DNA of 64,000 bases from Paracoccaceae bacterium (GCA_014872815.1 WKFK01000012.1:62001-126000), one strand, 5' to 3'; shown: positions 1-9,749, numbered from the stretch's first letter. The notes: generated by a model from the sequence alone, not told the origin. Program-made: numbers and translations.

Positions 1-2
1 AC

Positions 3-953
3 GCCATCACCCGCCCCGAAGACGCCGCCGCCACCGTGGCCAGCCCGATCAGCCTGATCGTGACGCTGTTCTCCCCCATCGTGTCCGCCGTGCGCGTGCT
101 TGTACGCGGCGTGCTGCGGCTGTTTGGTGTGGAAACCGACCCGGACAGTCAGGTGCTCGCCGTGCGTGAAGAGATCGCGGGCGCCATTCAACTTGGTCAC
201 TCCGAAGGCATCGTCGAGAAAGAAGACCGCGACCGCATCTTGGGCGCGCTGGACCTTTCTGACCGCGTGGTAGAGGAAATCATGTTGCACCGCTCCGGCA
301 TCGAGATGATCAATGCCGACGACGCGCCGACTGATATCTTGACGCAATGTTTGGAAAGCAACCACACACGCCTGCCGGTTTTCAAAGACGAACCCGAAAA
401 CATTATCGGGGTAGTCCACGCCAAAGACCTGTTTCGTGCCATGTATAACAGGGTCAGCGAGGCCGGAAACACACCCGAAAGCCTTGAGCACCTGACCGAT
501 ATTGTGATCGACGAAGTTGCCAAAGAGCCTTACTTCGTACCGGAGACCACCTCTCTGGATGACCAAATGCGCGAGTTCCTGCGCCGCCATGCCCACTTCG
601 CGCTGGTGGTGGACGAATATGGCTCCCTGCAAGGTCTGATCACGCTCGAAGACATCCTCGAAGAGATCGTGGGCGAAATCACCGACGAATTTGACGAGGA
701 CACCGATCATCCGATCCGCAAATCCGAGGACGGCCAGTTCCTGATCGAAGGTGCCATGACCATCCGCGATCTCAACCGCGCCACCGATTGGTCCTTGCCT
801 GACGATGAGGCCAACACCATCGCGGGTCTCGTGATCCACGAGGCACAGATGATCCCCACCGTGGGACAGGTCTTCTCTTTCCACGGATTCCGCTTCGAAG
901 TCACCGGACGCGAGGCAAACCGGATCACCAATCTGAAAATCCGCCCGCTCTAA
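3..953 (+). CDS. CorC/HlyC-family CBS-domain protein, 5' end cut by window
   Basis: The frame is open from the first bases, so the N-terminal part of the gene lies outside the window. The visible end of a hydrophobic stretch (about residues 12-35) would be the last part of a CNNM/DUF21 membrane domain. It is followed by two CBS motifs (around residues 75-205, with HAHFALVVDEYGSLQGLITL) and a C-terminal CorC_HlyC transporter-associated domain ending ITNLKIRPL. Family members are inner-membrane proteins proposed to export Mg2+/Co2+ or to affect divalent cation balance; the old hemolysin label is not functionally informative. A GTG at 36 is an apparent internal start only. No partner gene is visible upstream. 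Confidence 0.85.
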   Translation, partial: AITRPEDAAATVASPISLIVTLFSPIVSAVRVLVRGVLRLFGVETDPDSQVLAVREEIAGAIQLGHSEGIVEKEDRDRILGALDLSDRVVEEIMLHRSGIEMINADDAPTDILTQCLESNHTRLPVFKDEPENIIGVVHAKDLFRAMYNRVSEAGNTPESLEHLTDIVIDEVAKEPYFVPETTSLDDQMREFLRRHAHFALVVDEYGSLQGLITLEDILEEIVGEITDEFDEDTDHPIRKSEDGQFLIEGAMTIRDLNRATDWSLPDDEANTIAGLVIHEAQMIPTVGQVFSFHGFRFEVTGREANRITNLKIRPL

Positions 954-1062
954 GCGGGCAAACCGGCCCCTCTCCGCACGGCGCGTGATGGGCCACATCA
1001 CCAAATTGAATGACAGTTTGGCCGCGCTTGTCGGAAACAGACTTGCCATGTCGCCCGTTGCT

Positions 1063-1076
1063 GTTCACCTGTGAAC
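1063..1076. promoter_or_regulatory. Perfect 6-2-6 palindrome upstream of the DMT permease
   Basis: GTTCAC-CT-GTGAAC lies 22 bases before the start codon of the permease at 1099. A dyad of this size this close to a start is typical of a repressor operator. The regulator is not encoded next to it, so its identity is unknown. Confidence 0.35.
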
Positions 1077-1098
1077 CATCTGACGCGCGGGTGACATC

Positions 1099-1983
1099 AT
1101 GCAAAACGTACACGGTATTCTGATCCTTGTTGCGGCCATGCTTGGCTTCACACTTGAGGACATGTTCATCAAGTCGCTCTCCGCGACGGTCCCGGTCGGC
1201 CAAATCCTCATGGCTTTGGGCTTGGGGTCCGGTGCCGTCTTTGCCGTACTGGCCCTCCTGCGGGGCGACAAGCTCTTTGCCCCCGCCGCTTGGTCCCCAC
1301 GCATGTTGTTGCGCTCCGCCTGTGAAGCGGGTGGTGCTGTGCTCTTTGCCACCGCCCTCTCCCGCGTCGACCTCTCCACCGTTGCGGCTGTGTTCCAGAC
1401 CCTGCCGCTGGTCATCACCCTCGGCGCAGCACTCTTCTTGGGGGAGCAAGTCGGCTGGCGACGCCTCACGGCCATCTTGATCGGCTTTAGCGGCGTCCTG
1501 CTGATTATTCGCCCGGGCACCGACGCCTTTGATCCCAACGCCCTACTGGTTCTGGGCGCGGTCCTCGCTGTCGCCCTGCGCGACCTGATCACCCGCACCA
1601 TCGACGCCTCTGTGTCCTCCTTTGTGGTCTCTTTTCAGAGCTTCGCCTCCCTTGTGCTCGCAGGCCCCTTCCTGATGCTTTTCGACGCGGCCGACTACGC
1701 CACACTGACTTCAGGCAACCTCACAATGATCGCCGGTGCCGTGGCCTTCGGGGCTGCAGGCTATTGGGGGGTTGTCACCGCACTGCGCCTCGGCGAAGCC
1801 TCCGTTGTGGCCCCCTTCCGCTATTCTCGCCTGTTGTTCTCCATCCTCGTGGGCATGGTGGCTTTTGGCGAACGTCCTGACCTGCCAACCATACTCGGCG
1901 CCACGCTGATCATTGGCTCAGGCCTCTTCACTTTCATGCGCGAACACCGTCTCGCCAAGACCACAGCGCCCTTACAAGCCTAG
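1099..1983 (+). CDS. DMT-superfamily (EamA) permease
   Basis: A 294-residue protein consisting almost entirely of about ten hydrophobic segments in two homologous EamA halves (roughly 5-135 and 148-282), the usual size and layout of drug/metabolite transporters. The signature-like stretch of the first half (LSATVPVGQILMAL, then RVDLSTVAAVFQTLPLVITL) and the repeat in the second half (RLGEASVVAPFRYSRLLFSI) match the RhaT/YdcZ-like branch common in marine Rhodobacteraceae. It would move a small organic solute across the inner membrane; the substrate cannot be read from sequence. The start ATG is chosen because the protein begins directly with the first helix. It stands alone between two unrelated genes, with a palindrome just upstream. 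Confidence 0.85.
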   Translation: MQNVHGILILVAAMLGFTLEDMFIKSLSATVPVGQILMALGLGSGAVFAVLALLRGDKLFAPAAWSPRMLLRSACEAGGAVLFATALSRVDLSTVAAVFQTLPLVITLGAALFLGEQVGWRRLTAILIGFSGVLLIIRPGTDAFDPNALLVLGAVLAVALRDLITRTIDASVSSFVVSFQSFASLVLAGPFLMLFDAADYATLTSGNLTMIAGAVAFGAAGYWGVVTALRLGEASVVAPFRYSRLLFSILVGMVAFGERPDLPTILGATLIIGSGLFTFMREHRLAKTTAPLQA

Positions 1984-2043
1984 CCCCGCCCCCCAAAACA
2001 GCGTCCTGCTGTCACTGTTAGCCCTAACCTGTGGAAAAACCCG

Positions 2044-2057
2044 TGTTAGCGCTATCA
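2044..2057. promoter_or_regulatory. LacI-family (CceR-like) operator upstream of eno
   Basis: TGTTAGCGCTATCA is a 14-base near-perfect palindrome centred on CG, with only one mismatched pair. It has the form of a LacI/GalR-family operator and resembles, from memory, the motif described for CceR, the LacI-type regulator of central carbon metabolism in Rhodobacter, whose regulon includes glycolytic and gluconeogenic genes. It sits about 75 bases before the eno start and a few bases upstream of a TTTACT/CTATAG promoter-like pair (2065-2070, 2086-2091). Confidence 0.6.
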
Positions 2058-2110
2058 AATGGCGTTTACTTTTGCCCCCGCCCTGCTATAGCTGCGCGCG
2101 ACATTTGTAG

Positions 2111-3406
<1,296 letters not shown>

Positions 3407-3428
3407 GCACCACGATCACAACAACCGT

Positions 3429-3456
3429 AAAAGCCCCGCCATCGCGCGGGGCTTTT
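3429..3456 (+). terminator. Rho-independent terminator of eno
   Basis: An 11-bp stem AAAAGCCCCGC / GCGGGGCTTTT with a 6-base loop, followed by CTTTT, beginning 22 bases after the eno stop. Confidence 0.9.
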
Positions 3457-3604
3457 CTTTTGCCTAGGATTGGAAAACCACATTTTCTTCCAAATGATGC
3501 CCAGCCAATAGACCGTCCGCCCGGCTTCGCTTAGCGTGACACCACGATACTCAGTTTGGACCACAAGATACGTGGCCTTTGTTTTATTGATGGAGAGCAT
3601 TTCT

Positions 3605-4141
3605 ATGAAAACCAATCCCTCCCGACTGTCGCTGGTTTGCGGCCTTGGCGGCGCCCTTCTGATGTCCGCCGCACCTCTTGCACAAGCCGCCGACGCCGAT
3701 GTGCTTCCCGCCACCGGTGACAAAGTTGAGACCTTTATCAGCACCAAGTACTGGACGGTTTTCAAAAACAACACGCGCCAATCCTGCTTCATCGAATGGC
3801 GCGCTGAAAACAGCGTGGTACAGGCCGGTCTCACACTGGATCAAAACGCGGGCTATCTCGGCGCCTTCTTGAAAGACGCCGACCCGCAGGCAGGCGATCA
3901 GGATGTGGCAATTGTGCTGAACGGCAACGTCTATGTTGGCAGCGCCACCACCGTCTCTGGCGAGCTGTCCGGCGGGCTCAAAGGCGGCTATATCGTGGTG
4001 GACAATCCGCGCTTCCTCACCGACCTCGAAGAGGCCCGCGAGTTCGTCGCGTTCCAAGGCGCGCCCTACACCGTCACGGTGAAGCTCAAGACCCCCAAAA
4101 ACGCAGTAGAACGCGCCCGAGAGTGCATGACGACGTTCTAA
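3605..4141 (+). CDS. Secreted/periplasmic protein of unknown function
   Basis: A 178-residue protein with a clear Sec signal peptide (MKTNPSRLSLVCGLGGALLM then SAAPLAQAADA, cleavage after AQA). The start at 3605 is preferred over upstream starts because it has GGAGAG at the right spacing and opens the signal peptide. The mature part contains a single pair of cysteines far apart (in NNTRQSCFIEW and at ARECMTTF), which could form one disulfide, and alternating beta-like segments. The pattern resembles small invasion-associated or outer-membrane-associated beta proteins of Roseobacters, but I do not recognise a named family. It is a single gene facing a convergent membrane protein gene, with a shared hairpin between them. 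Confidence 0.75.
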   Translation: MKTNPSRLSLVCGLGGALLMSAAPLAQAADADVLPATGDKVETFISTKYWTVFKNNTRQSCFIEWRAENSVVQAGLTLDQNAGYLGAFLKDADPQAGDQDVAIVLNGNVYVGSATTVSGELSGGLKGGYIVVDNPRFLTDLEEAREFVAFQGAPYTVTVKLKTPKNAVERARECMTTF

Positions 4142-4171
4142 CTGTCCCGAAAAGGCCTATGCCAAAAACAA

Positions 4172-4196
4172 AAAGCGCAGCCGCTGGCTGCGCTTT
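4172..4196. terminator. Bidirectional terminator between convergent genes
   Basis: An 11-bp perfect stem AAAGCGCAGCC / GGCTGCGCTTT with a three-base loop and A/T runs on the outer sides. It lies between the stop codons of the + gene ending at 4141 and the - gene ending at 4218. Confidence 0.8.
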
Positions 4197-4217
4197 GATC
4201 AACGACCTCACAGGCGT

Positions 4218-4973
4218 TTAGGCCACATAGCCTTGAGACGTGCCTGAGCCGCCCTTTGGATCAAGCCGCGTCACATCCCCGCCCGCCTTCATATACGCCA
4301 TAGACAGAATGGCCGCCGTAAGAGCTGTGCTGAAGAAACCAATGAATGCAGCCAGCACGCTAAACACCGCGCCGCCAAATGTGAAACTCTCCAAAGACTC
4401 TGGCATTGGCGGCACAAACCCACTCAAATCGATCACAGTAATTGCAACCATACCAAGCATGGACACCACAAACGGACCTGCCGCCAGCCGCCACAAGATG
4501 AACCAGAAGGTCGCCGGTGTCCTCTTCAAGGTTGCGCTCAGCCCAATAGGGCGCCGCAAAGTCGCCGCTGGCAGCATCGTGCCAAAACACGCAAGCAACA
4601 GCCCCAAAACCGGAACGGCAAGCAATGTCGCCAGCCCAACCAAAGCGACCCCTGAGTATTTCTCAGCAGTGACACTCTGCGCCACAGCGCCACCGACAAA
4701 CAACACCACCACAAACACGATCAAAGGCCAGACATAGGCAACCCAGAAGCGCCAAGTTGGTTGCGCATTTTTGTCCATGCGTCCCCACCAGTTCATGTCA
4801 CCACCGGTCAGCATCGTGTTGTGAAATGCATAGGCCATAAAACCATAGAGGATGAGTTGTCCAACTGATCCACCGGCACCGGACACAAATACATCCACTA
4901 TCAAAAGTGCGATGGCCGAAAACAATAGAAACGCCCAATATTGGCGGCACAAGCGGAATGCGTGTTTGTACAT
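4218..4973 (-). CDS. Polytopic inner-membrane protein, unknown function
   Basis: 251 residues with about six strongly hydrophobic segments (about 15-35, 40-55, 75-98, 108-130, 150-180, 200-228) and short polar loops, so an integral inner-membrane protein. The first helix is preceded by an N-terminal MYKHAFRLCRQYW, and the start has AGAGGA five bases upstream. The C-terminus (GGDVTRLDPKGGSGTSQGYVA) is soluble and Gly/Ser-rich. No motif of a known transporter or enzyme is visible. It stands alone; the 275 bases upstream (4974-5248) separate it from a two-component pair on the same strand and hold no gene I can support. Confidence 0.7.
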   Translation of the reverse strand: MYKHAFRLCRQYWAFLLFSAIALLIVDVFVSGAGGSVGQLILYGFMAYAFHNTMLTGGDMNWWGRMDKNAQPTWRFWVAYVWPLIVFVVVLFVGGAVAQSVTAEKYSGVALVGLATLLAVPVLGLLLACFGTMLPAATLRRPIGLSATLKRTPATFWFILWRLAAGPFVVSMLGMVAITVIDLSGFVPPMPESLESFTFGGAVFSVLAAFIGFFSTALTAAILSMAYMKAGGDVTRLDPKGGSGTSQGYVA

Positions 4974-5248
4974 GAAAATCCTCTGGTTTTTTATTCGGAA
5001 AGTGATCGGGGTGTTGCAAGCTCACTCATGCTCGGTAGCCTGCGCAATATCAACCAAAAGTAGTTCACTCCAAATCCAAATCGCCAAAAAAACCGCAAGT
5101 GCGCTGCCTTCTAGCGCCTACGGCAGCTCCGAGTTCACCGACCGCCAACAAAAAAACGAGGCATGCACCGCACGCCCCGTCCTAATCTTTCTAAACGGCT
5201 GACTAATCCGCAGAAGCCTAACTCTGCCCGCCCCGGATCAGCACGTCG

Positions 5249-5638
5249 TCAATGCAAGTTCTCAGAGAGCACTTCAACCAAGGTGTTGATCCGCACCGGC
5301 TTTGGAATGAAACCGGCGAACCCAACGTCGTCGCACTCTTTCTTCTGCATATTGGACACGCTTGCGGTCACCGCGATGATCTTTGGCCCGCCCGGCGCCA
5401 ACATCCGGCTGATCTCACGGGTGGCGTCAATCCCGTCCATATTGGGCATGTTGATGTCCATCAGAATGACGTCATATTCCCCGGATTCCGCTTTTGCGAC
5501 ACATTCCGCCCCGTCACTCGCCACTTCGCAATTCAGGCCGCAGTGCTTCAAAAGCCGTTGCATCACTTTCAAATTGATCGGCTCGTCATCGGCAACCAAG
5601 ATACGCGGGTTTAGCGCGGACAGATCTGGTTGGGTCAT
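5249..5638 (-). CDS. Single-domain response regulator (receiver only)
   Basis: 129 residues forming one REC domain with no output domain. The acidic pair D17-D18, phosphoacceptor D61 (in LMDINMPNMDG), T91 and K113 (IPKPV) are all in place, so it should be phosphorylatable. Its start overlaps the stop of the kinase gene by four bases (ATGA), which implies translational coupling and makes the adjacent kinase its likely donor. Stand-alone receivers act as phosphate sinks, shuttles to a phosphotransferase, or protein-binding switches. Which applies here is unknown because no Hpt protein or output regulator is encoded nearby. Confidence 0.9.
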   Translation of the reverse strand: MTQPDLSALNPRILVADDEPINLKVMQRLLKHCGLNCEVASDGAECVAKAESGEYDVILMDINMPNMDGIDATREISRMLAPGGPKIIAVTASVSNMQKKECDDVGFAGFIPKPVRINTLVEVLSENLH

Positions 5639-7260
5639 GCGACATTCCTTTCGGTTGGAGATGTGCCATCGTTGGCATTTACAATTTTTGTTTTCATTTC
5701 GAAGGTGAACGTAGAGCCTTTGCCCAGCTCACTCTCCAGCGAGATTTCCCCGCCCGACTCATGCGCGATGCCCTGCGCAATCGACAGTCCCAAACCGGTG
5801 CCTCCGGCCTTGCGGCTCGACGAACTGTCCCCTTGCATAAAGCGCTCAAAGATTTTCGCCTGATGCTCCGGGGCAATCCCCATGCCGGTATCCGTCACAG
5901 CCACGCGGAACACACCCTCGTCAGAGCCGTCGATCCGCTCAACCGTGGCTTTGACCTTAACAGAGCCCTCTTCTGTGAACTTCACCGCATTGCCCACAAG
6001 GTTAACAATGACTTGACGCAAGCGCTTGGCATCCCCGAGGACAACCGGGGCGCTTTCCGGCAAATCAAGATCAAACGACAGGTCCTTTTTCTGCGCCAAA
6101 ATGGTGGCAAAGCTAGTGGCGTTCTTCATGAACGCATTCACCTCCATGGGCTCTGCCTTAATGCGCAGCGCGCCAGCTTCAATTTCGCCAAAAGTCAAAA
6201 TCTCTTCGATCAGAGCCATCTGACTGTCCGCGCAGGAATTTAGAATATCAATCAACTCGCGATCTTCTTCCGGAAGATCCACCATCTCCAAAAGCTGGGC
6301 CGCGCCGATCACGCCATTCATGGGGGTGCGCAGCTCATGACTGATGGTGGCCAGGAACTGCGTCTTGGCCATATCGGACGACTTCGCCGCACGCGCTTCT
6401 TCTTGTAGCTTCGCCTGAATGCGCAGAACTTCGCGAATAAGGGGCCGCACCACCGTGGACCAGGCAAACACCGCGCCAAACAAGGCAATCACAAGCACAA
6501 GCACCGCCAGATACACCGGCGCATAGCCCGCGGTTTGCGACCGCGTATTGAGTTGCATACTCACATCCGCCAGCAATTCGGAGGAAAGTTTATCCGCTTC
6601 GACCCAAAACCGATCCAAAGTTGCGGCGTCTTGTTGACCATCCGAAAAAACTTCAGCGGCGACCAACAGGAATGTCCCGACAGAATTCTCAAGCGACAGC
6701 TCGTCTCCCTCTTCCGTCGCCGCAGCCTCTTCCCAGGACTCTTCTTCCTCTTCCCAGATGTTCGCCAAATCTTCCGGCATTTCCGCATCAGCAAGGCCGA
6801 GCTGCTGGCTCAACAAGACAGGATCAATGCCGACCTCGTCAGTGCGCGCATCCAAAGCGGATCGGGTCTCAGACTCTGTCTCTTCTTCAATCTCATCCCC
6901 ATCCGGGTCCGCAGCCCGCAGAGCAGAATAATATCCAAGCGTTTGAATATAGGTGGTTTTGGCTTCCTCAGGATCATATACACGATCGGTTTCCAGCTGC
7001 GCGGCAAAGCCCTTCAACTTCGCAACCCCCTGCACCATCTGACCGAGCACCAAAACATAGCGCGACGTCGACGCTGCCGATTTGTGAAAAAAGATGGAAG
7101 CGGAGCTGGCGAGCAGCATCGGTACCAACAGAACCGCCATCGTAATGAGCAGGCGCTGACGCAAATGCTGTTGACTTATCGAGCCTAACTTTGAACTCGT
7201 ATTCCACTTCTTGCCGCGCATTCCGGCCTCCAAACTTTTACTATATTTCCGGCGGGCCAT
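5635..7260 (-). CDS. Membrane sensor histidine kinase with acidic extracytoplasmic domain
   Basis: About 541 residues from the ATG at 7260 (a GTG at 7287 would add nine). Two membrane helices (about 36-57 and 249-271) bracket a periplasmic region of roughly 190 residues. HisKA has H308 in SHELRTPMNGV, and HATPase_c has the N box with N424, G1 DTGMGI and G2 GTGLGLS (487-493), so a complete kinase core. There is no HAMP or PAS domain; a short coiled coil connects the second helix to HisKA. The periplasmic region is unusually rich in Glu/Asp (about 118-191), possibly cation-binding, which is my inference. It is the first gene of a two-gene unit with the receiver at 5249-5638. Confidence 0.9.
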   Translation of the reverse strand: MARRKYSKSLEAGMRGKKWNTSSKLGSISQQHLRQRLLITMAVLLVPMLLASSASIFFHKSAASTSRYVLVLGQMVQGVAKLKGFAAQLETDRVYDPEEAKTTYIQTLGYYSALRAADPDGDEIEEETESETRSALDARTDEVGIDPVLLSQQLGLADAEMPEDLANIWEEEEESWEEAAATEEGDELSLENSVGTFLLVAAEVFSDGQQDAATLDRFWVEADKLSSELLADVSMQLNTRSQTAGYAPVYLAVLVLVIALFGAVFAWSTVVRPLIREVLRIQAKLQEEARAAKSSDMAKTQFLATISHELRTPMNGVIGAAQLLEMVDLPEEDRELIDILNSCADSQMALIEEILTFGEIEAGALRIKAEPMEVNAFMKNATSFATILAQKKDLSFDLDLPESAPVVLGDAKRLRQVIVNLVGNAVKFTEEGSVKVKATVERIDGSDEGVFRVAVTDTGMGIAPEHQAKIFERFMQGDSSSSRKAGGTGLGLSIAQGIAHESGGEISLESELGKGSTFTFEMKTKIVNANDGTSPTERNVA

Positions 7261-7395
7261 GCCCGCTATTGATTTTGGTACCCGCACCGTATTGCAAAAC
7301 CATTAACCCTTTTCACTAGAAAGCAACTATTCGCGTCAATTTGACACTAAATGCAAATTTAGCCCAACTAAATCTACTTGCACTGTTAAATACCC

Positions 7396-7428
7396 GCCAT
7401 TTAGCTTGTCAAAAATGGCCATTTAGCT
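7396..7428. repeat. Two 11-base direct repeats 22 bases apart in a divergent promoter region
   Basis: GCCATTTAGCT occurs at 7396-7406 and again at 7418-7428, spaced by exactly two helical turns, in the AT-rich 255-base gap between the divergent kinase and transpeptidase genes. Several further TTTAG/CTAAA half-elements lie just to the left (7346-7375). The arrangement suggests a cooperatively bound regulator; the regulator is not known. Confidence 0.4.
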
Positions 7429-7542
7429 GAATAATTTTGCACTGCGCCACGCGCAGCCTCACATCTTCGTGACCCCATTGTGTGTTGACCTCCCCCTACT
7501 GGAACCTGTCACACCGGGCGCGAACATAGCTACGAGGCGCGC

Positions 7543-8130
7543 ATGACAAAATCTCCCTTATCTCGCCGGTTCACCCGCCGGTCTTTCCTGATCAGCAGCA
7601 CGCTCACCCCGTTTGTGGCCGCTGCCCCCGCACTGGCACTCGCAGAGGCCGAGCAAGAGCCCACGGTACAGCGCAACGTTTCCTCCTTCCGCACCCATGA
7701 GTGGCAGGACCATTTTGACAGCCTCGGCGTGGGTCTGATCATCTCCGACACCACCACCCGCGTGCTGCAGCATTGGACCGCAGACGGCGAAATGCGCATC
7801 TATCCGACGTCTGTACCGCTGACCGACGAGCTGACCAAACGTGGCTACACCGAGGTCACCGAAAAACGCGCCAACCCCGGCTGGGCGCCCACGCCGTCGA
7901 TGCGGGAGCGCAACCCGGAATGGCCGCCCTATGTCAAAGGCGGCGATCCCGCCAACCCGCTTGGCACCCGCGCGCTTTATCTGTCGTGGCAGTACTACCG
8001 CATCCACGGCACCCACGACACGCGCAAGATTGGCCGCCGCTCCTCCAACGGCTGCATCGGCCTCTACAATGAACACATCGAAGAGGTGTTTGACCGCACC
8101 AAAGTCGGCACCAAAGTCAAACTAATCTGA
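7543..8130 (+). CDS. Tat-exported L,D-transpeptidase-like (YkuD) protein
   Basis: 195 residues. The N-terminus carries a twin-arginine signal (FTRRSFLISS, hydrophobic core, ALA-type cleavage near residue 33). The catalytic domain shows the YkuD elements H155-G-T (YYRIHGTH) and C171 in SSNGCIGL. The canonical motif is S/T-H-G-C-h-R; here His is Asn and the trailing Arg is Gly, so the active site is a variant. Family members cross-link or modify peptidoglycan stem peptides in the periplasm. Roseobacters carry several such Tat-dependent paralogues with this ErfK-like layout. It is monocistronic, divergent from the histidine kinase. Confidence 0.85.
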   Translation: MTKSPLSRRFTRRSFLISSTLTPFVAAAPALALAEAEQEPTVQRNVSSFRTHEWQDHFDSLGVGLIISDTTTRVLQHWTADGEMRIYPTSVPLTDELTKRGYTEVTEKRANPGWAPTPSMRERNPEWPPYVKGGDPANPLGTRALYLSWQYYRIHGTHDTRKIGRRSSNGCIGLYNEHIEEVFDRTKVGTKVKLI

Positions 8131-8209
8131 TCCACCACCGACTTTCCGCCAGCTTGAAAAAGAGCCTCCTCTCTGGAAGGCTTATCCCTATCCTTAGTCG
8201 GAGCCGTCC

Positions 8210-9583
8210 ATGCCCCTCACCCGCCGCCAGTTCCTCGCCAGCACTGCCGCCTTGGCCCTGACGCCCAAAACCAGCTTTGCGACCAGCACGCCAGTGATCG
8301 AGGCCACCATAGGCCGGGTGCAACTGATTGATGCGGAGTTTGGCGACTATCCGGAAACCGAGGTCTGGGGCTACAACGGATCGGTGCCCGGCCCGCTCCT
8401 GCGCTTCAAACAAGGCGACACGCTCAAACAAGAGCTGCTCAACAGCCTGCCCAGCCCCACAGCCATCCACTGGCATGGCATCCGCGTGCCCAACGCTATG
8501 GACGGCGTGCCCGGCATGACCCAGGACGCGGTGCCCACCGGAGCGCGTTTCCACTACGAATTCCCCCTCAAAGACGCCGGAACCTACTGGTACCATTCCC
8601 ACAACCAATCCACCGAACAGGTCGCCCGCGGCCTCTACGGCGTGGTTGTGGTGGAGGAAACCAACGCGCCAGACGTGGATCACGACATCGTGGTGGTGCT
8701 GGACGATTGGCGACTCAGTGATGAGGCCCAGATCGCCGACGACTTTGGAGCCATGCACGACTGGACCCACGCCGGGCGACTGGGCAACTACATCCACGCA
8801 CAGCTGTCTGAGCAGCCGGACTCCGTGCCGGAAAACGCCCGCCTGCGCCTGCGCTTTGTTAACGTTGCCACCGACCGCGTCATCACCGTCTCCGTACAAG
8901 GCGGCGACGGCAAACTGGTCGCCCGCGACGGCATGCCGCTAGACACACCCGAACCGCTCGACGCCATGCCCTTTGGTCCAGCGGAGCGCGCCGACGTAAT
9001 CATCGACGCTCAAGCCAGCGAAGCCAACGCGCTGCAAATTGTCCTGCACGAAGGTGACACCGGCTACCTGCTAAAAGAAATCCCCATCACGGGCACGCAA
9101 GCCCCCCGCGCCGCGATCGAGCCCCTACCTGCCAACCCAATGCCGCGTCTCACAGATCTCACCGATGCCATAACCGTGCCCCTGCTCATGGAAGGCGGCG
9201 CCATGGGCGGTCTGCGCGAAGCCACCTACAAAGGCGAAACGCTGGACATACGCGGGTTGGTCGACAAGGGACAGGTCTGGGCCTTCAATGGTCAGGCCGG
9301 TCTCAGCGACACACCGCTGGTGGAGGTCGCTCAAGGCCAGATCGTGCGCATCCCGATGCAAAACGACACCGCTTTTGCCCACGCCATGCACCTGCACGGC
9401 ACGCATTTTCAGGAGGTCCTGCCCGATGGCAGCTTTGGCCCACTCAAGGACACGCTTCTGATGCAGCCCCGCGAAACCCGCGAAATCGCCTTCATCGCAG
9501 GCGCCCCGGGAAAATGGCTGATTCACTGCCACATGCTGTCCCATGCGAGCGCTGGCATGCGCACCTGGATCAAGGTTGTGTGA
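8210..9583 (+). CDS. Tat-exported multicopper oxidase
   Basis: 457 residues with a Tat signal (PLTRRQFLASTAAL). All four copper-binding motifs of a three-domain laccase-type oxidase are present: HWHG (87-90), WYHSH (127-131), HLHGTHF (near 395) and HCHMLSH with a later Met (H439, C440, H441, H445, M450). It therefore has a type 1 site with Met axial ligand and the trinuclear centre. Such periplasmic enzymes oxidise Cu(I), phenolics or metals with O2 as acceptor. There is no long Met-rich insert as in CueO, and no copper exporter or chaperone adjoins it. A short gap (80 bases) after the transpeptidase gene leaves co-transcription possible. Confidence 0.92.
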   Translation: MPLTRRQFLASTAALALTPKTSFATSTPVIEATIGRVQLIDAEFGDYPETEVWGYNGSVPGPLLRFKQGDTLKQELLNSLPSPTAIHWHGIRVPNAMDGVPGMTQDAVPTGARFHYEFPLKDAGTYWYHSHNQSTEQVARGLYGVVVVEETNAPDVDHDIVVVLDDWRLSDEAQIADDFGAMHDWTHAGRLGNYIHAQLSEQPDSVPENARLRLRFVNVATDRVITVSVQGGDGKLVARDGMPLDTPEPLDAMPFGPAERADVIIDAQASEANALQIVLHEGDTGYLLKEIPITGTQAPRAAIEPLPANPMPRLTDLTDAITVPLLMEGGAMGGLREATYKGETLDIRGLVDKGQVWAFNGQAGLSDTPLVEVAQGQIVRIPMQNDTAFAHAMHLHGTHFQEVLPDGSFGPLKDTLLMQPRETREIAFIAGAPGKWLIHCHMLSHASAGMRTWIKVV

Positions 9584-9720
9584 GACCGGAAAAACGAGCT
9601 TGCATGGAATAATACGAAGCTTGGGCAGCCCGTCTAAGCCCCCGGGTCCCGATGGCGGGCAAACTCTTGTTTGAAACAAAAGATTCAAATCGCATATTAG
9701 CCAAACGGTGCTAAAGAAGG

Positions 9721-9743
9721 CTCGTTAACACGTATTAAGCGAG
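9721..9743. promoter_or_regulatory. Imperfect palindrome just upstream of the gene at 9750
   Basis: CTCG-TTAA-CACGTA-TTAA-GCGAG forms a near-symmetric element ending six bases before the ATG. The TTAA pair separated by six bases is close to, but not the same as, the seven-base-spaced CtrA box, so I call it only a possible operator. Confidence 0.25.
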
Positions 9744-9749
9744 TTATTT

